Source: Protonemura montana
Lineage: Eukaryota > Arthropoda > Insecta > Plecoptera > Nemouridae
Direction of reading: 5' to 3'
Length of the DNA stretch: 64,000 nucleotides
NCBI GenBank assembly: GCA_947568835.1
Contig: OX387602.1
Coordinates: forward strand, 7,410,570 to 7,474,569
Shown here: positions 49,601 to 58,800 of the stretch, piece by piece
How positions within the stretch are numbered: position 1 is the stretch's first letter
Layout of the letters: each line of letters opens with the position of its first letter
Made by a program: the position numbers and the translations under genes
The notes under the pieces: model-generated
Database searches by the model: none
What the model was told of the DNA's origin: nothing
Seen by the model: the letters and a program-made list of their open reading frames with translations, nothing else

Positions 49601-52600
49601 TGAGCTGTAAACATTGTTGAGAGTTCTTAAACAGATTCTAAAAAAAATATGTCTGCGTGACTTATTGCTATTTTGTCTCAGATACCACTCAACTCTTACG
49701 CTAGAAGATATGAAAAACCGCACAATTGTTGAAGATTTACTGGGATTAAAGATGAAGCTTACACAGACACAATTTGTGTAGAACAACAGCTACGTGAAAA
49801 GAAAATCGTTTCTAGAAGTTAAGAAATCTACCGCAGGAGCGCGTTAGCGTCGCGATCGTATGTTACAGAGAAAGAGAACTAATGTTATGAAGGAGATAAC
49901 TGTTTTTAAGATCAGTAGTGCGAGTGAGACAAGACCATACTGCAATTAACGCCATCAATCGAAAGATGTCCAAACTAATTGTATAAGGCGAGAAGAATAC
50001 CGTAACATTCTCCCATGGCTCTGCAATTTAAAACTCCATGCCTTTGCCACGATGATCGCGTGCGAGTCCAAAGAGATCCAGTTGGCCACTCTCACGCCTC
50101 TCAATTCTCTCATCGACTCGTGGCGACGCTGATTCGGCTGCGTCTGGCCTACGCCAACGCCAACGCTGTGCCAGCTACGCTGCGTTGGCGATGGCTTTGG
50201 CTATGTATGCATGCATTTCCAACGTATCTGGCACTAGTTGTTCAATCTGCGTGCGACCGGGGGTATTAGCATGCTGTGTCCGTATTATTATCAACTTTCA
50301 TTGCTGAGCTTAACTGAACTTGCTCATGGAAAAAGCAGATACTCTAACTTTCGGAGGCGTGTGTTTTTTTGTAAGCTATTTTTTGGAATGTTTTTTTTTC
50401 TCCGCGTTGGCACATTTTATGTTCGATCAAGTTGGCGAACGCTCGATGCCGTCAATTGTGCTTCATCACGTTAAGAATGTAAATGTGTAAGTGCACGCGT
50501 GTGTGCGCGTGTGTATGCTTTTTAATTTATTGAACACTTGACTTTTCTGTTGTAGTTATTACGTGTCTAATACAGATCATTAAAACTGTAAACACAATGT
50601 ACTCTGTAAAACTCTAAGTAATGGAATTAAAATGGCTATTTGACAATTATGTAAACATTTCGGCTCGATTTTTCGATATCAATTTAAATTTGTTTCTGTG
50701 GCCAGCTGGGTGTGCGTGTGTGATAGCCAATAAGAACCAAATAGTTTTTAAATAGGGAGACGTGCAAGTGTTAATGTAAATACTGCATACAGGAATACGA
50801 AGCCTAGTTTTTAATATTTGACAAACTTCTATACTTACAAGATAATGTTTTACTTGTAATGTGCAAATAAATACTAAAAATGCTATAAAATACCAACTAC
50901 ATCCAAGCATACTTAGCCATACACATTTAGGTTTACAGCACAAATAGCCTAGTAGCTGACGTGCCGGTAAATCCCACAATATTAATAAAATTAAGTTTAC
51001 AACTGTAGACTGCATTCACTGCATCCATATATGAGTTTACTGCATACAGACAAAAATATCTTTATTTCCTTTTTAAAAAGTCACGTCGGTTTGAAAAGAA
51101 ACATTGAAAAAATTTAAAAAACTGTCGCGCAGTGGCTTGATATATTTTGGCAGTGAATTATTTCGTGTAGCTACCAGAATTCTCTCCTAGTTGTGACGGC
51201 ATTCCTGATGTCCCGACTCACATTCTATTTACATGTTTTACTCAACTAATTAATTAGATACTCAATCGAAGCAGAACGCTCTAATATTACCCCATTTCCC
51301 CCCATCTACCATGAAACCCGAGGAAATCACTTTTCAAATACAAAATCAGTCTGCGTTACGCAAGCGGTTCCCTATGTATCTTAACCAAACATTCAATTAA
51401 TTAAACGTTAATTGAGACGTCGACAGACATTCGATGTGAGCGTCGATTCGGGCGTCGTGCGGCACCAGCAAAGTACTGACTTCCGAACGGTTGCTTAGTT
51501 ATACAGAATGGTCCGTCAGCCTAGTGCAACGTTGAGGACGACCCTTCACGAGTGTAACTCAAAGAAAAGTTACGTGGATGAAAGTTTAGCCACCCCCCCC
51601 CCCCCCCCCCCTCCCCACCCACCCTTAACTTCTTCAAACTCTATGCGTTACCGCGAGACAGGTTAATGAAGTCCGGGGAAGAAGTTTATACGCTCGATGG
51701 AACTTATCCTCGGGCAGTGTATTAATTTCTGGCTTAGAAAAGATATCTTCGAATCCAAATCTACCTTATCCTGCAGAGATATTAAAATGGCACAGTGCTC
51801 AGTGTTGGAAACAAATCAAAGCTTTATACTCTGATTATCCGCATGGTGAACTTAGATATTTTCTCATTTTGTAAAAATATCAAGCATTTTTACTACTTTC
51901 CTATATACGGGACAGTTCAATTTTAACCTAGTTAAACTTTTTGACTGTAATTTTATCACATTTCGCCATAAAATCAATGGAGTGATGAATTTGGAGCTCT
52001 TGGGCTAGGCACAACTCAAATTTATTTAGATTTGTGGTTATGGTGTGAGCTGGAAATGGTCAGAATTATATTTGCTGGTTCGTGGTTGCGGCCATCTGTC
52101 AAAATTCCAAAATTTTGTCGTGGAGTTCGGATGCGAATCGGTGTTACTTGAGCGTGAACTTCGGTAAATTAAAGGTTTTAATGTGGTTATTTTCTTTAAA
52201 TTTTCGTGTTGATGTTTTTCGTTGTTAACACGGTTGATTTTGTGAACAAGGGGTCATATTTGGACAAAAACTGGCGCAACCAATGTGGCTAAATATGGTA
52301 AATGTACCCCATCTGGTTTGATTCGAGTTTTTCTGACAGTGGGTTGTTTTTTTTATCTTTTTTTATCTTACTGTGTTATTGTTACAAATAGTATATATCT
52401 TACATGAACATGTAATTTACAACACTTGTTTTTGATAAAATTTTGAAAGCAATATATAAGCATCACGCTTTACTGGTGTTAAATTTGAGTTGAATTATTA
52501 CAATTTTGTCCGCAAAATGTTAGAAAGAGACAAAAATTCTCGATTCAGGGAAAAGAGACGGAAAGGGATCTACGAATGAAGACGTGGAACGCGTACTTAA

Positions 52601-55600
52601 AGTTTTAATTAATGAAAGAAATTAAATGAGAAAAGGAGATGGCAATGCAATCATAAAATACACTAAAAACGAAAATTATCCATCTGCTAAGGACTTTTCA
52701 GGACTTTTCACCGGATAACAATGACAGTTAAATGAAAACGGTTCGCTGAAAATGGTTAGCGAATATTATAACAAAGCTTTGCCGAACAGACAGTAATCGT
52801 TGTAGATTACGTAACCGGACAAGAGAGAATATCGGCTTGCCTTTGTGGTCACTCACATCGGCATTGTACGGGGAGAAATACCCGTGTATGAACATGGCGT
52901 CAGCGTCGGGCGTCGGGCGTCCTCGCTCTAGGCGTCGCAACCTGTTACCATGTTGCCACGGTCACACTGAACCGACCAGATGCAGTTGACATGCGAACAA
53001 ATTATTGACTACTTTGATACGAAAGACCGGCACTGTATGCGTCGACATTCAACCATTATATCTAAACGCAATGTCGGGTGATAAATTTTCATGTTCGCAG
53101 GTATGTAAATTATCCTCTGCGGTGTTGTATGAACGCTGAAAAAAAAATGACCAGCTATATGTACTCAGCCGAGTATATTGTTTAAATTATGAAGTATCTA
53201 GCATAAAGTAACAATTTTAATTACAATTCCAAATAATGCAGGTGAAAAGCGCACGGTACTTTTCCAATAAAAAAAACATACCGTCATATTATAAAAGCGA
53301 ATCTTTTAAAATAAAATGAAATACTTTTAAATTTAATTTCTTGAAGTGAATTTCACTGTTAATAAACCCCTTTCAAACGTAGGTATCTTAATGAAAATAC
53401 AAAGAAACCATTTCCAATTAAGATTGCACAGAGTTTCAAAATGTATATATGTTACATTATAATCACGCTTTCCACAGCTGTGAGTTTTGCCGGGCCATTC
53501 AGTGTCGGCGCGAGTCAGTCCGTCCTCTAGCGAGACATCACGCTTCCACGACGCCGTCAAGCGTACATGATGCAGACAGATCACCAAGATAGATCCAGAA
53601 CAATAAAACTGTCACAGAAACCTAACCTACCAAAAGTGCATGTGTCACATAAAAGCAAAGATAAAACCACTTAGTTATGCTAAGACATCATTTAACGCTG
53701 ATGATGGACAACGAGTTGAATTGTGGTAGCAAATTTGATTAGCCCTTGGCGAATTTCGAAGTGTGAACCATAAACGTGTCGAATAATGAGCATGTAAAAC
53801 AATCAAAAAAAGCTCGAGGCTACTTTACTCAGATGACACTTTCGAGTAGATGTAATGAAGGATTAAAAATTTCCAGCACAACTTTTCGGGCGTCCAAACA
53901 GAAGAACGTCGCCGTCGTCATCTTCTAAAAAGCAAACAGTCTCCAAGCAGACAATCTCTGACGGCTTGCAATTCCCGACGAAAGTTTTGAGCAAACAGAC
54001 ACCACACACTTTCGCGTAACTAACAATCGACAAACAGTTTAAAATTTAAATTTAAATGAATAATTTGCCTGCGTCACACACGGCAAGTTACCTAGGTTAC
54101 CTCGCAACCAGGCACTCTTGTATAAGTTTCTAATCGTAGAGTCAATGCCGTTTTGAGGTGGTGATAGAAACTTGTGGGTATGATTTCTTTCGAAGTTTCC
54201 AAATGCAGCCAATCAAGATAGGAGTTTTCTCAAGTGTGCACAGTTGATGGAAGGCATGCGGCGACCAGCCAGTTGCAAAACAAGGACTATTCGGTTCTTC
54301 GGGCGACGGCTAAGTTAAACATCACATTCGCGAAGTGAGTATAGGAATGGGATTGTTCTGTGGAAGGGCGGTGGAGGCGGAAAGAAAAGAGATAACCAAG
54401 CCGGAGAATGCTTCCCATAAAGCCAATTTATTCCGTGCGCCCGCCAAGTGGTTTGGACAGGGGTCGGGTTTGGACGACCGGAGGTGCCCGCTCGATCGCG
54501 GTCGGTCGGTGGAGGTGCCGGGTTCTACGCGGTCGCTCCGGCATCTAGGCGATTACTCAGCGCTGAGTTGAAATATTGCGAGATATTTTAGCTGTCAAAT
54601 GCGCCATCCACAGATCAATTTCATCGACAGTCCAGCAATTCGGGTTTCGGAACTCCGGAGTCTTAGATGAAAATGTTCTGGTTAAGTTATCTACCTATAC
54701 TTTATTGGGAGATTTGATTAGTTTCCGAATCGGTAAAATTTTTCTTCGTCAACTTCAACAGATTCCGAATATTGCTTTTTCTCTCATTGAGTGTGCGAAG
54801 ATTAAACATTTTAAATCTGACTCAATCAGTAAATAATCTAAAAAGTTTGATTGAAGAAAAGTTAAAAACTCTAATGACGGTTGAACTACGATGAAATTAA
54901 ACGATTCGTGAGTCCCAATAATTTTCTGATTGCTATCAGCTAAAATGAACCACGTGCAATTCAGCATTAATGGATTCAAAAATATTACAAAAAATTCCCG
55001 CTAAAAAATGTACGGATCGTTTTTTTTTCTCGACGCCCGAATAGATTTCCCACATTTTGATCGGTGATGATTTTATCTCGATTATCGGACTAGGCGTTGG
55101 CTTAAGCGCAGCTAGAGTTGCCCGGCATTTTTACTCTCATCAATCAAGCATCCCTTTCTTTGCTAAAACCCTCCCCTACCACTGAGCGCCATAAACACGT
55201 TGTGGTTACCCCATGAACTGGGTTACAAGAAATGGGATACGGCCAATTCTCTCTTAAAAACGTTCGAAATCGAGGAGCCAGGATTGCACCCGATTGCTGT
55301 CCTGTTTTATGGCGACCAGACTCTTTCGGAATTTATTTTGCGGTTCGTTCTGGTATTGCAAGTCATAACATCTTAAATCGAATAGGTTTACATCGTCTAT
55401 AAAGTACTCCAAACAGAAGAAAAGTCAATCGATCCCCGTCGTCGAGGGTACGCAATATTATTTCGAGTCTAGAGATTTCATACTAAAAACACTTTTCGTT
55501 CTTTGCAAAGCTCGTGGAAACTTTTAGCCGGGTTAGCAGTCTCTTTGAGAGACATTTCACCGAAGTACCATGACAAACGGGATCACTCTGAAGAAAGCAT

Positions 55601-55817
55601 TGGGCCAAGGAGGCTAAGAGGCGAAACAGAGCGTGCGCAGTGGTTTGAACGAAACAGAGCTGTTACTTACCGAGCACCCCTAGCCGGAAGTTGACGGTGA
55701 CGACGATGACGTTCCCGAGGCTTGCAAGGACGCTGCCGTCATAGGGATTCCCGGAGTTCCACTCATACGACTCCCCGTGGACGTAGACAATCGCCGGAAG
55801 GTGTTCCGGTGGACCTC
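15881..55817 (-). CDS. Neuroligin, C-terminal seven exons (5' end not found)
   Basis: Synaptic cell-adhesion protein with an inactive cholinesterase-like ectodomain, which binds neurexin across the synapse. Exons in transcript order: 55671-55817, 28311-28499, 24006-24703, 22139-22290, 18581-18723, 17137-17283, 15881-16668. All have GT/AG borders and matching phases, and total 2264 bases (about 754 residues). Seen: [13 protein letters not shown] near the oxyanion-hole region; FRLGVLGFLKTG; a nucleophile elbow GHGTG in which the Ser of GxSxG is Gly; [10 protein letters not shown], where the esterase His is Arg; [19 protein letters not shown]; a Ser/Thr/Pro-rich stalk; one membrane segment followed by YHQRDR; a cytoplasmic tail with Pro-rich stretches; and the C-terminus QEISV, a possible PDZ ligand. 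Insect neuroligins share these motifs. The N-terminal exons are expected beyond 64000. The intron from 28500 to 55670 is about 27 kb, long as in many neuronal adhesion genes. Confidence 0.93.
16669..17136 (-). other. Neuroligin intron before the last coding exon
   Basis: 468 bases, AT-rich, GTAAGG...ACGCAG. I see no other feature. Confidence 0.7.
17137..17283 (-). CDS. Neuroligin exon: [19 protein letters not shown] segment
   Basis: Acceptor TTGTTCCTCCAG, donor TATGAAG/GTAAGG, phase 1. It encodes [20 protein letters not shown] and [11 protein letters not shown], the conserved C-terminal end of the cholinesterase-like domain. Confidence 0.92.
17284..18580 (-). other. Neuroligin intron
   Basis: 1297 bases, AT-rich. 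No other supported feature. Confidence 0.7.
18581..18723 (-). CDS. Neuroligin exon: DPN and [15 protein letters not shown] segment
   Basis: Acceptor TTTTCCACATTACAG, donor CGAACTAG/GTGAGTC, phase 1. It encodes GDPNSP, an acidic Asp/Pro linker, then [17 protein letters not shown], which matches the WxxYDxxxQLYLxLG segment of neuroligins. Confidence 0.9.
18724..22138 (-). other. Neuroligin intron (3.4 kb)
   Basis: AT-rich. It holds a small tandem-like array of TATAGCATTA-type units (20909-20945, with a stray copy near 20970) and a GGCGAC/GGCGTT hexamer island (21163-21216). The ORF at 21435-21776 shows no recognisable domain. Confidence 0.6.
21163..21216. repeat. GC-rich hexamer island (GGCGAC/GGCGTT)
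   Basis: Imperfect run of GACGGCGACGGCGTTGGCGA type units in AT-rich intron DNA. It is similar in kind to the islands at 27270, 33370, 49158, 50129 and 52897. Confidence 0.6.
22139..22290 (-). CDS. Neuroligin exon: end of the esterase-like fold
   Basis: Acceptor CTCATTTCAG, donor GAAAGG/GTAAGTTG, phase 2. It encodes [20 protein letters not shown], the region that holds the catalytic His in active esterases (Arg here), then [20 protein letters not shown]. It is too broken by stops in other frames to show as one long ORF but joins both neighbours in frame. Confidence 0.92.
22291..24005 (-). other. Neuroligin intron (1.7 kb)
   Basis: AT-rich intron with no supported feature. Confidence 0.65.
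24006..24703 (-). CDS. Neuroligin large central exon
   Basis: 698 bases, acceptor TTTGTGTTACAG, donor CCACAG/GTAAAC, phase 0. It encodes [81 protein letters not shown] and [21 protein letters not shown] Gly/Gln-rich stretch ([12 protein letters not shown]) interrupts the domain between FAPFVDG and FPDRDLLFG and is probably an exposed loop. Confidence 0.93.
24704..28310 (-). other. Neuroligin intron (3.6 kb)
   Basis: Contains a GGCGTC/GGCTTC island (27270-27312) and two extended nuclear-receptor half sites (27905-27913 and 27939-27947). Several GC-richer patches lie at 25260-26100. No gene is recognised. Confidence 0.6.
27270..27312. repeat. GC-rich hexamer island (GGCGTC/GGCTTC)
   Basis: CGGCGTCGGCTTCGGCTTCG followed by GTCGACGACGTCGTC. 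Short imperfect hexamer and trimer units. Confidence 0.55.
28311..28499 (-). CDS. Neuroligin exon: nucleophile elbow
   Basis: Acceptor GATTCTGTGCAG, donor CAAAG/GTCAGC, phase 1. It encodes [19 protein letters not shown], the [17 protein letters not shown] motif and GHGTGAA. The catalytic Ser of active carboxylesterases is Gly here, so the fold is expected to be catalytically inactive. Confidence 0.92.
32293..32320 (+). repeat. ATATACAA simple repeat
   Basis: Three tandem ATATACAA units in AT-rich intron DNA. Confidence 0.6.
33370..33415. repeat. GC-rich hexamer island (GGCGTC)n
   Basis: The clearest of the islands: GGCGTC repeated three times and continuing as GGAGTTGGCGTTGGC, preceded by GGCGTCAGCACT. 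Confidence 0.65.
35817..35828 (+). repeat. C homopolymer (12)
   Basis: An uninterrupted C run in the large neuroligin intron, next to a short GACGCC island. Confidence 0.8.
35883..35905. repeat. Short GACGCC island
   Basis: CACCGACGCCGACGCCGCC, the opposite orientation to the island at 33370. Confidence 0.5.
39722..40490 (+). repeat. Three copies of a 19-base repeat
   Basis: TTGCTCTGCGGGCTGCGTT occurs at 39722-39740 and 39911-39929. A copy with two changes (GGGATGCATT) lies at 40472-40490. All are in the same orientation, 189 and 561 bases apart, each followed by an AGAGG/AGGAG/AAGGGG-like stretch. Confidence 0.6.
41297..41313. promoter_or_regulatory. Perfect palindrome GTTAATTACTAATTAAC
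   Basis: Eight-base arms around a single C, made of two homeodomain core sites (TAATTA). About 60-75 bases upstream lies CTTTGATGT, which resembles a TCF/LEF site. A possible intronic regulatory element. Confidence 0.3.
42706..42722 (+). repeat. C homopolymer (17)
   Basis: Pure C run, G on the transcribed neuroligin strand. The exact length may be affected by sequencing. Confidence 0.8.
49158..49190. repeat. GC-rich hexamer island (GGCGTC/AGCGTC)
   Basis: CCGGCGTCGGCAGCGTCGGC then GTCAGCGTAGG. Imperfect hexamers within an AT-rich intron. Confidence 0.55.
50129..50190. repeat. GC-rich hexamer island (ACGCCA)n
   Basis: TACGCCAACGCCAACGCTGT with flanking GCGACGCT and TGCGTTGGCG, so units occur in both orientations here. 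Confidence 0.5.
51246..51415. promoter_or_regulatory. Two TAATTA-rich palindromes
   Basis: CTAATTAATTAG (51246-51257) is a perfect 12-base palindrome. TCAATTAA...TTAATTGA (51393-51400 and 51408-51415) is an inverted repeat with a 7-base spacer. Both are built of homeodomain core sites. Confidence 0.25.
51593..51611 (+). repeat. C homopolymer (19)
   Basis: Pure C run followed by CTCCCCACCCACCC, the longest in the window. Confidence 0.8.
52897..52937. repeat. GC-rich hexamer island (GGCGTC/GGGCGTC)
   Basis: GGCGTCAGCGTCGGGCGTCG then GGCGTCCTCG and AGGCGTCGC. It shares GGCGTCAGC with the island at 33370. Confidence 0.55.
55671..55817 (-). CDS. Neuroligin exon: start of esterase-like core
   Basis: Acceptor CTCTCTGCCAG, donor CTCG/GTAAGTAAC, phase 1. 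It encodes [38 protein letters not shown] and FRLGVLG, the central strands and the HGxSY turn of the alpha/beta-hydrolase fold. It is the most upstream neuroligin exon that I can support. Confidence 0.92.
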
Positions 55818-58800
55818 CTGGCAGAGAGAAAACAAGAGGGTACACAAATTAATATTAGAGTACACCAGTGAATATTTTAGAATGCTTGGTCGACGCCGTT
55901 GACCACTGGGATGCAGGTAGTTTCAATTGTGCAGTCTGTTTACATGTAATGTTCGGTACTGATGCGTAGCGTAATGCGAAAAATATGTTTACATGTTGGT
56001 TGTACTACTCGATGAGGGAGTTATGCAGAGTTTGTGAAATGTATTTCGAGCTTTTCTGTTACACTCGCCGATGCCTGTCATGCTTCACATTTTTTTAAAG
56101 AGTTTCTCAATTGTTGATTTTAATGATTTTTCTTTAACGACCAAACCTTTTGGTCATACTAAAACCACATCCATAACCATATTTGACCATTAAATGTGTG
56201 TTCAAATCGAGTATTTGAACTGTAATTAGTCTTATTTACCAAATGTAAGCTTTAGTTACTCCTATAGTAGCAAGTCATTTTCAAATAATGATGAATTACG
56301 GTATACTAGGTGAATCAACAAGCTACCTGTTAATTCAAATTGATATTGCAGAAGCAAATCTATGTCTGAAGTCTGTGCTGTAGCTACAGTATAAAGGGTA
56401 TGTTTAGCTTTGAAGATTGTTGATGCTGATAATATTGGCGCAGGTATACTCTTAGTGTATCGATAATATGTTGTTCTAGTTAGCGCCACGTTGCGTACAA
56501 GCTTGCACCATACATTGAAACTTACAGAATTAGTTAAGTATATCTGTTTGCATAGTGTGCCTGCCTTGTGGATCAAACAAGCAATTAATGTGAAGTTACT
56601 AATTAGAGCATGCATTGCCAGTAGGTGTTCTCGAAATCGAACGATTCGCTAACAGTAATTTTCATTTTGGTGCATGCCAAACGCCGGCTCACACGTTGTC
56701 TATCTCTTTATTGTTATACTGTTGAGTAACCTGTAACCTGTTTTATGTAATCTAATAGCTTGATAGCTAAATAAATATATATTTATTCATTCATTCATAA
56801 TAATATGACTTTTTTTTACAGTAAATTTGCAAATTATTGTATTACAAAATGTGTTAAAGTCATTAACCTATTTATATGTTTGAGTGGTTTGGAAGGTTTG
56901 CTTATCATACCACATACTTCACCAATTGTTGTAGGTACGAAATACTTGTTTAACGTATCCACATCGTGTCAAATAAAATTGCTGCATTTTAAAATAGACA
57001 GTCGCACAATGGCAGATATTGTAAGTTTAACAATTCAAAATAGTGTTAAATCGAGTTGCTAAATAATAATAATTAACCCAGAAAAATATTACACAACTTA
57101 GTACTTTAATATTTTCAGGATAAGAATCACCAATACATTTTTGCGATTGCACACTCCCTTGTTAACTTGGCTTAGCTATGAGGTATACCACTTTTACTGA
57201 TGTTCCCAGTCCTGGAGGAATCCCGAAAACAACAGGTAATTATCTTAAAGCAAATGACTCTCATAAGTTTATGAAGGCGACGAATATTTTTACGCCCCAC
57301 ATGTCACTTGTACATATGTTTTATTACAGGTACTCCAACTTTAATGTTTCCCCCTGCCAGGACGACTAGGTATTGTCTGCCAGCCTACACCTAAGCGCCG
57401 GTACGGTGTAACTTTACGTGGTGGTAATTTACGTTTATAACCCCTCCCCACACCCCTTTCTTTCCATTCCAACTGGCGCACAAATCCCTCAGGATAAGAT
57501 ACCACATCTTCTCATTTACCATCCCTCTGGGGTCCTCTGGGTCACAAGTGAGCAGTGAAAGGGATGGTTGGTCGTTCGATGTCACACGAACACAGAGATC
57601 AGAAGTCAGCCTGAAGGACTCGCCCATTTCTTTAAACCATAATGCATTTAATTAGAAGCAAAATGGGACTTTCGACTCACTAAAAACATATAAATCTGGA
57701 GATAAACTTGAATTTATGGAGAGGAACGCATAGCATGTTAAATCTGTTGCGAGCTTTCGGCGAAACATCCCTGAAAAATTAGCGATTGTTTTGAGCACGG
57801 CGAAAATATTTGGTAAAAATGTTACAGGTGGTGTTCAAATTTCACTTCATACCGATTTGAAAAAAAATGAACACTGAAATGATTTAAGAAAACAGTCATG
57901 GTATACAAAAAATCTAGTCATGCCACTTTAACTGTTCAACTGGTCTACTTATTTGCCATAGCTAACACCTTAATTGATATCTTACATTGTATTAGTTATT
58001 TCTCCTATCTTACTCATTTAAAGGTGGCGCATCTACGACCCACTGGCAATTGCAAGAACATTTTCTTGCACTATTGTTGCGCGCCTTCATATCAAGTCTA
58101 CCATCTTTAACCACGGTCCTAGTGCCTACTTATAAAAACGATCGTTTCATCTTGCTTACACAAATTATTTGCTTGACGTTATTATAGCCAGTAACCATCC
58201 TGGAAGAACGTATGTACGATCACGGTAGACCGCCCAATAAGTTTGCCGTGCGTTATGCCCGGGGAGAGTCCGCCCCGCCGCCCATGTGCAGTCGAGCCCG
58301 TAAGCCCTTAAACTTGTGCAGACTGACAAAAAGAAAACTATTGTAGAGCACAAGAGGACACATTGCTTTCGAGTAGTGAGGCCGGGAGAAAACTTTTTGT
58401 ATTCACGTGGATTGTTGGTATGGACGTCGGGAAGACTATTCACCAGAATTGGAAAACGCTCCAGTTTGAATTGTTGACCACGTGATGGAAAATAGAGTGG
58501 AAATGTAAGTGGTCACAGGGAAAAGCTATATTGTGACAATATGTCGATTCGTGAACTATAAGAATTATTTTGTGAAATGATTTCTATTTGTGGTCATGTC
58601 CACGCTGAAATCGAACGACACATTTCTTATCTACATCAAGAAAACGAAAACGTACTCTTCTTTTTCAATTTGATGGAAGGAATAATATTTTTTCGAATTT
58701 TTCGAAATCAATCTTTATCTGTCAGGAAAGCAGCTTATCCATAATCAATCGACATTGTAGATGATGTTGTCGTTGCCAAGTACTCGAGGTTACGTGCGAA

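Larger units (their letters stand above)
28500..55670 (-). other. Large neuroligin intron (about 27 kb)
   Basis: No exon of another gene is recognised on either strand. The many open frames of 60-140 codons lack domains and splice support. Contents listed separately: hexamer islands at 33370, 35883, 49158, 50129 and 52897; C tracts at 35817, 42706 and 51593; a three-copy 19-base repeat at 39722-40490; palindromes at 41297 and 51246-51415; simple repeats near 32293 and 33578. Blocks at 36420-36600 and 40990-41370 are GC-richer than their surroundings. I see no transposase or reverse transcriptase. Confidence 0.65.
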
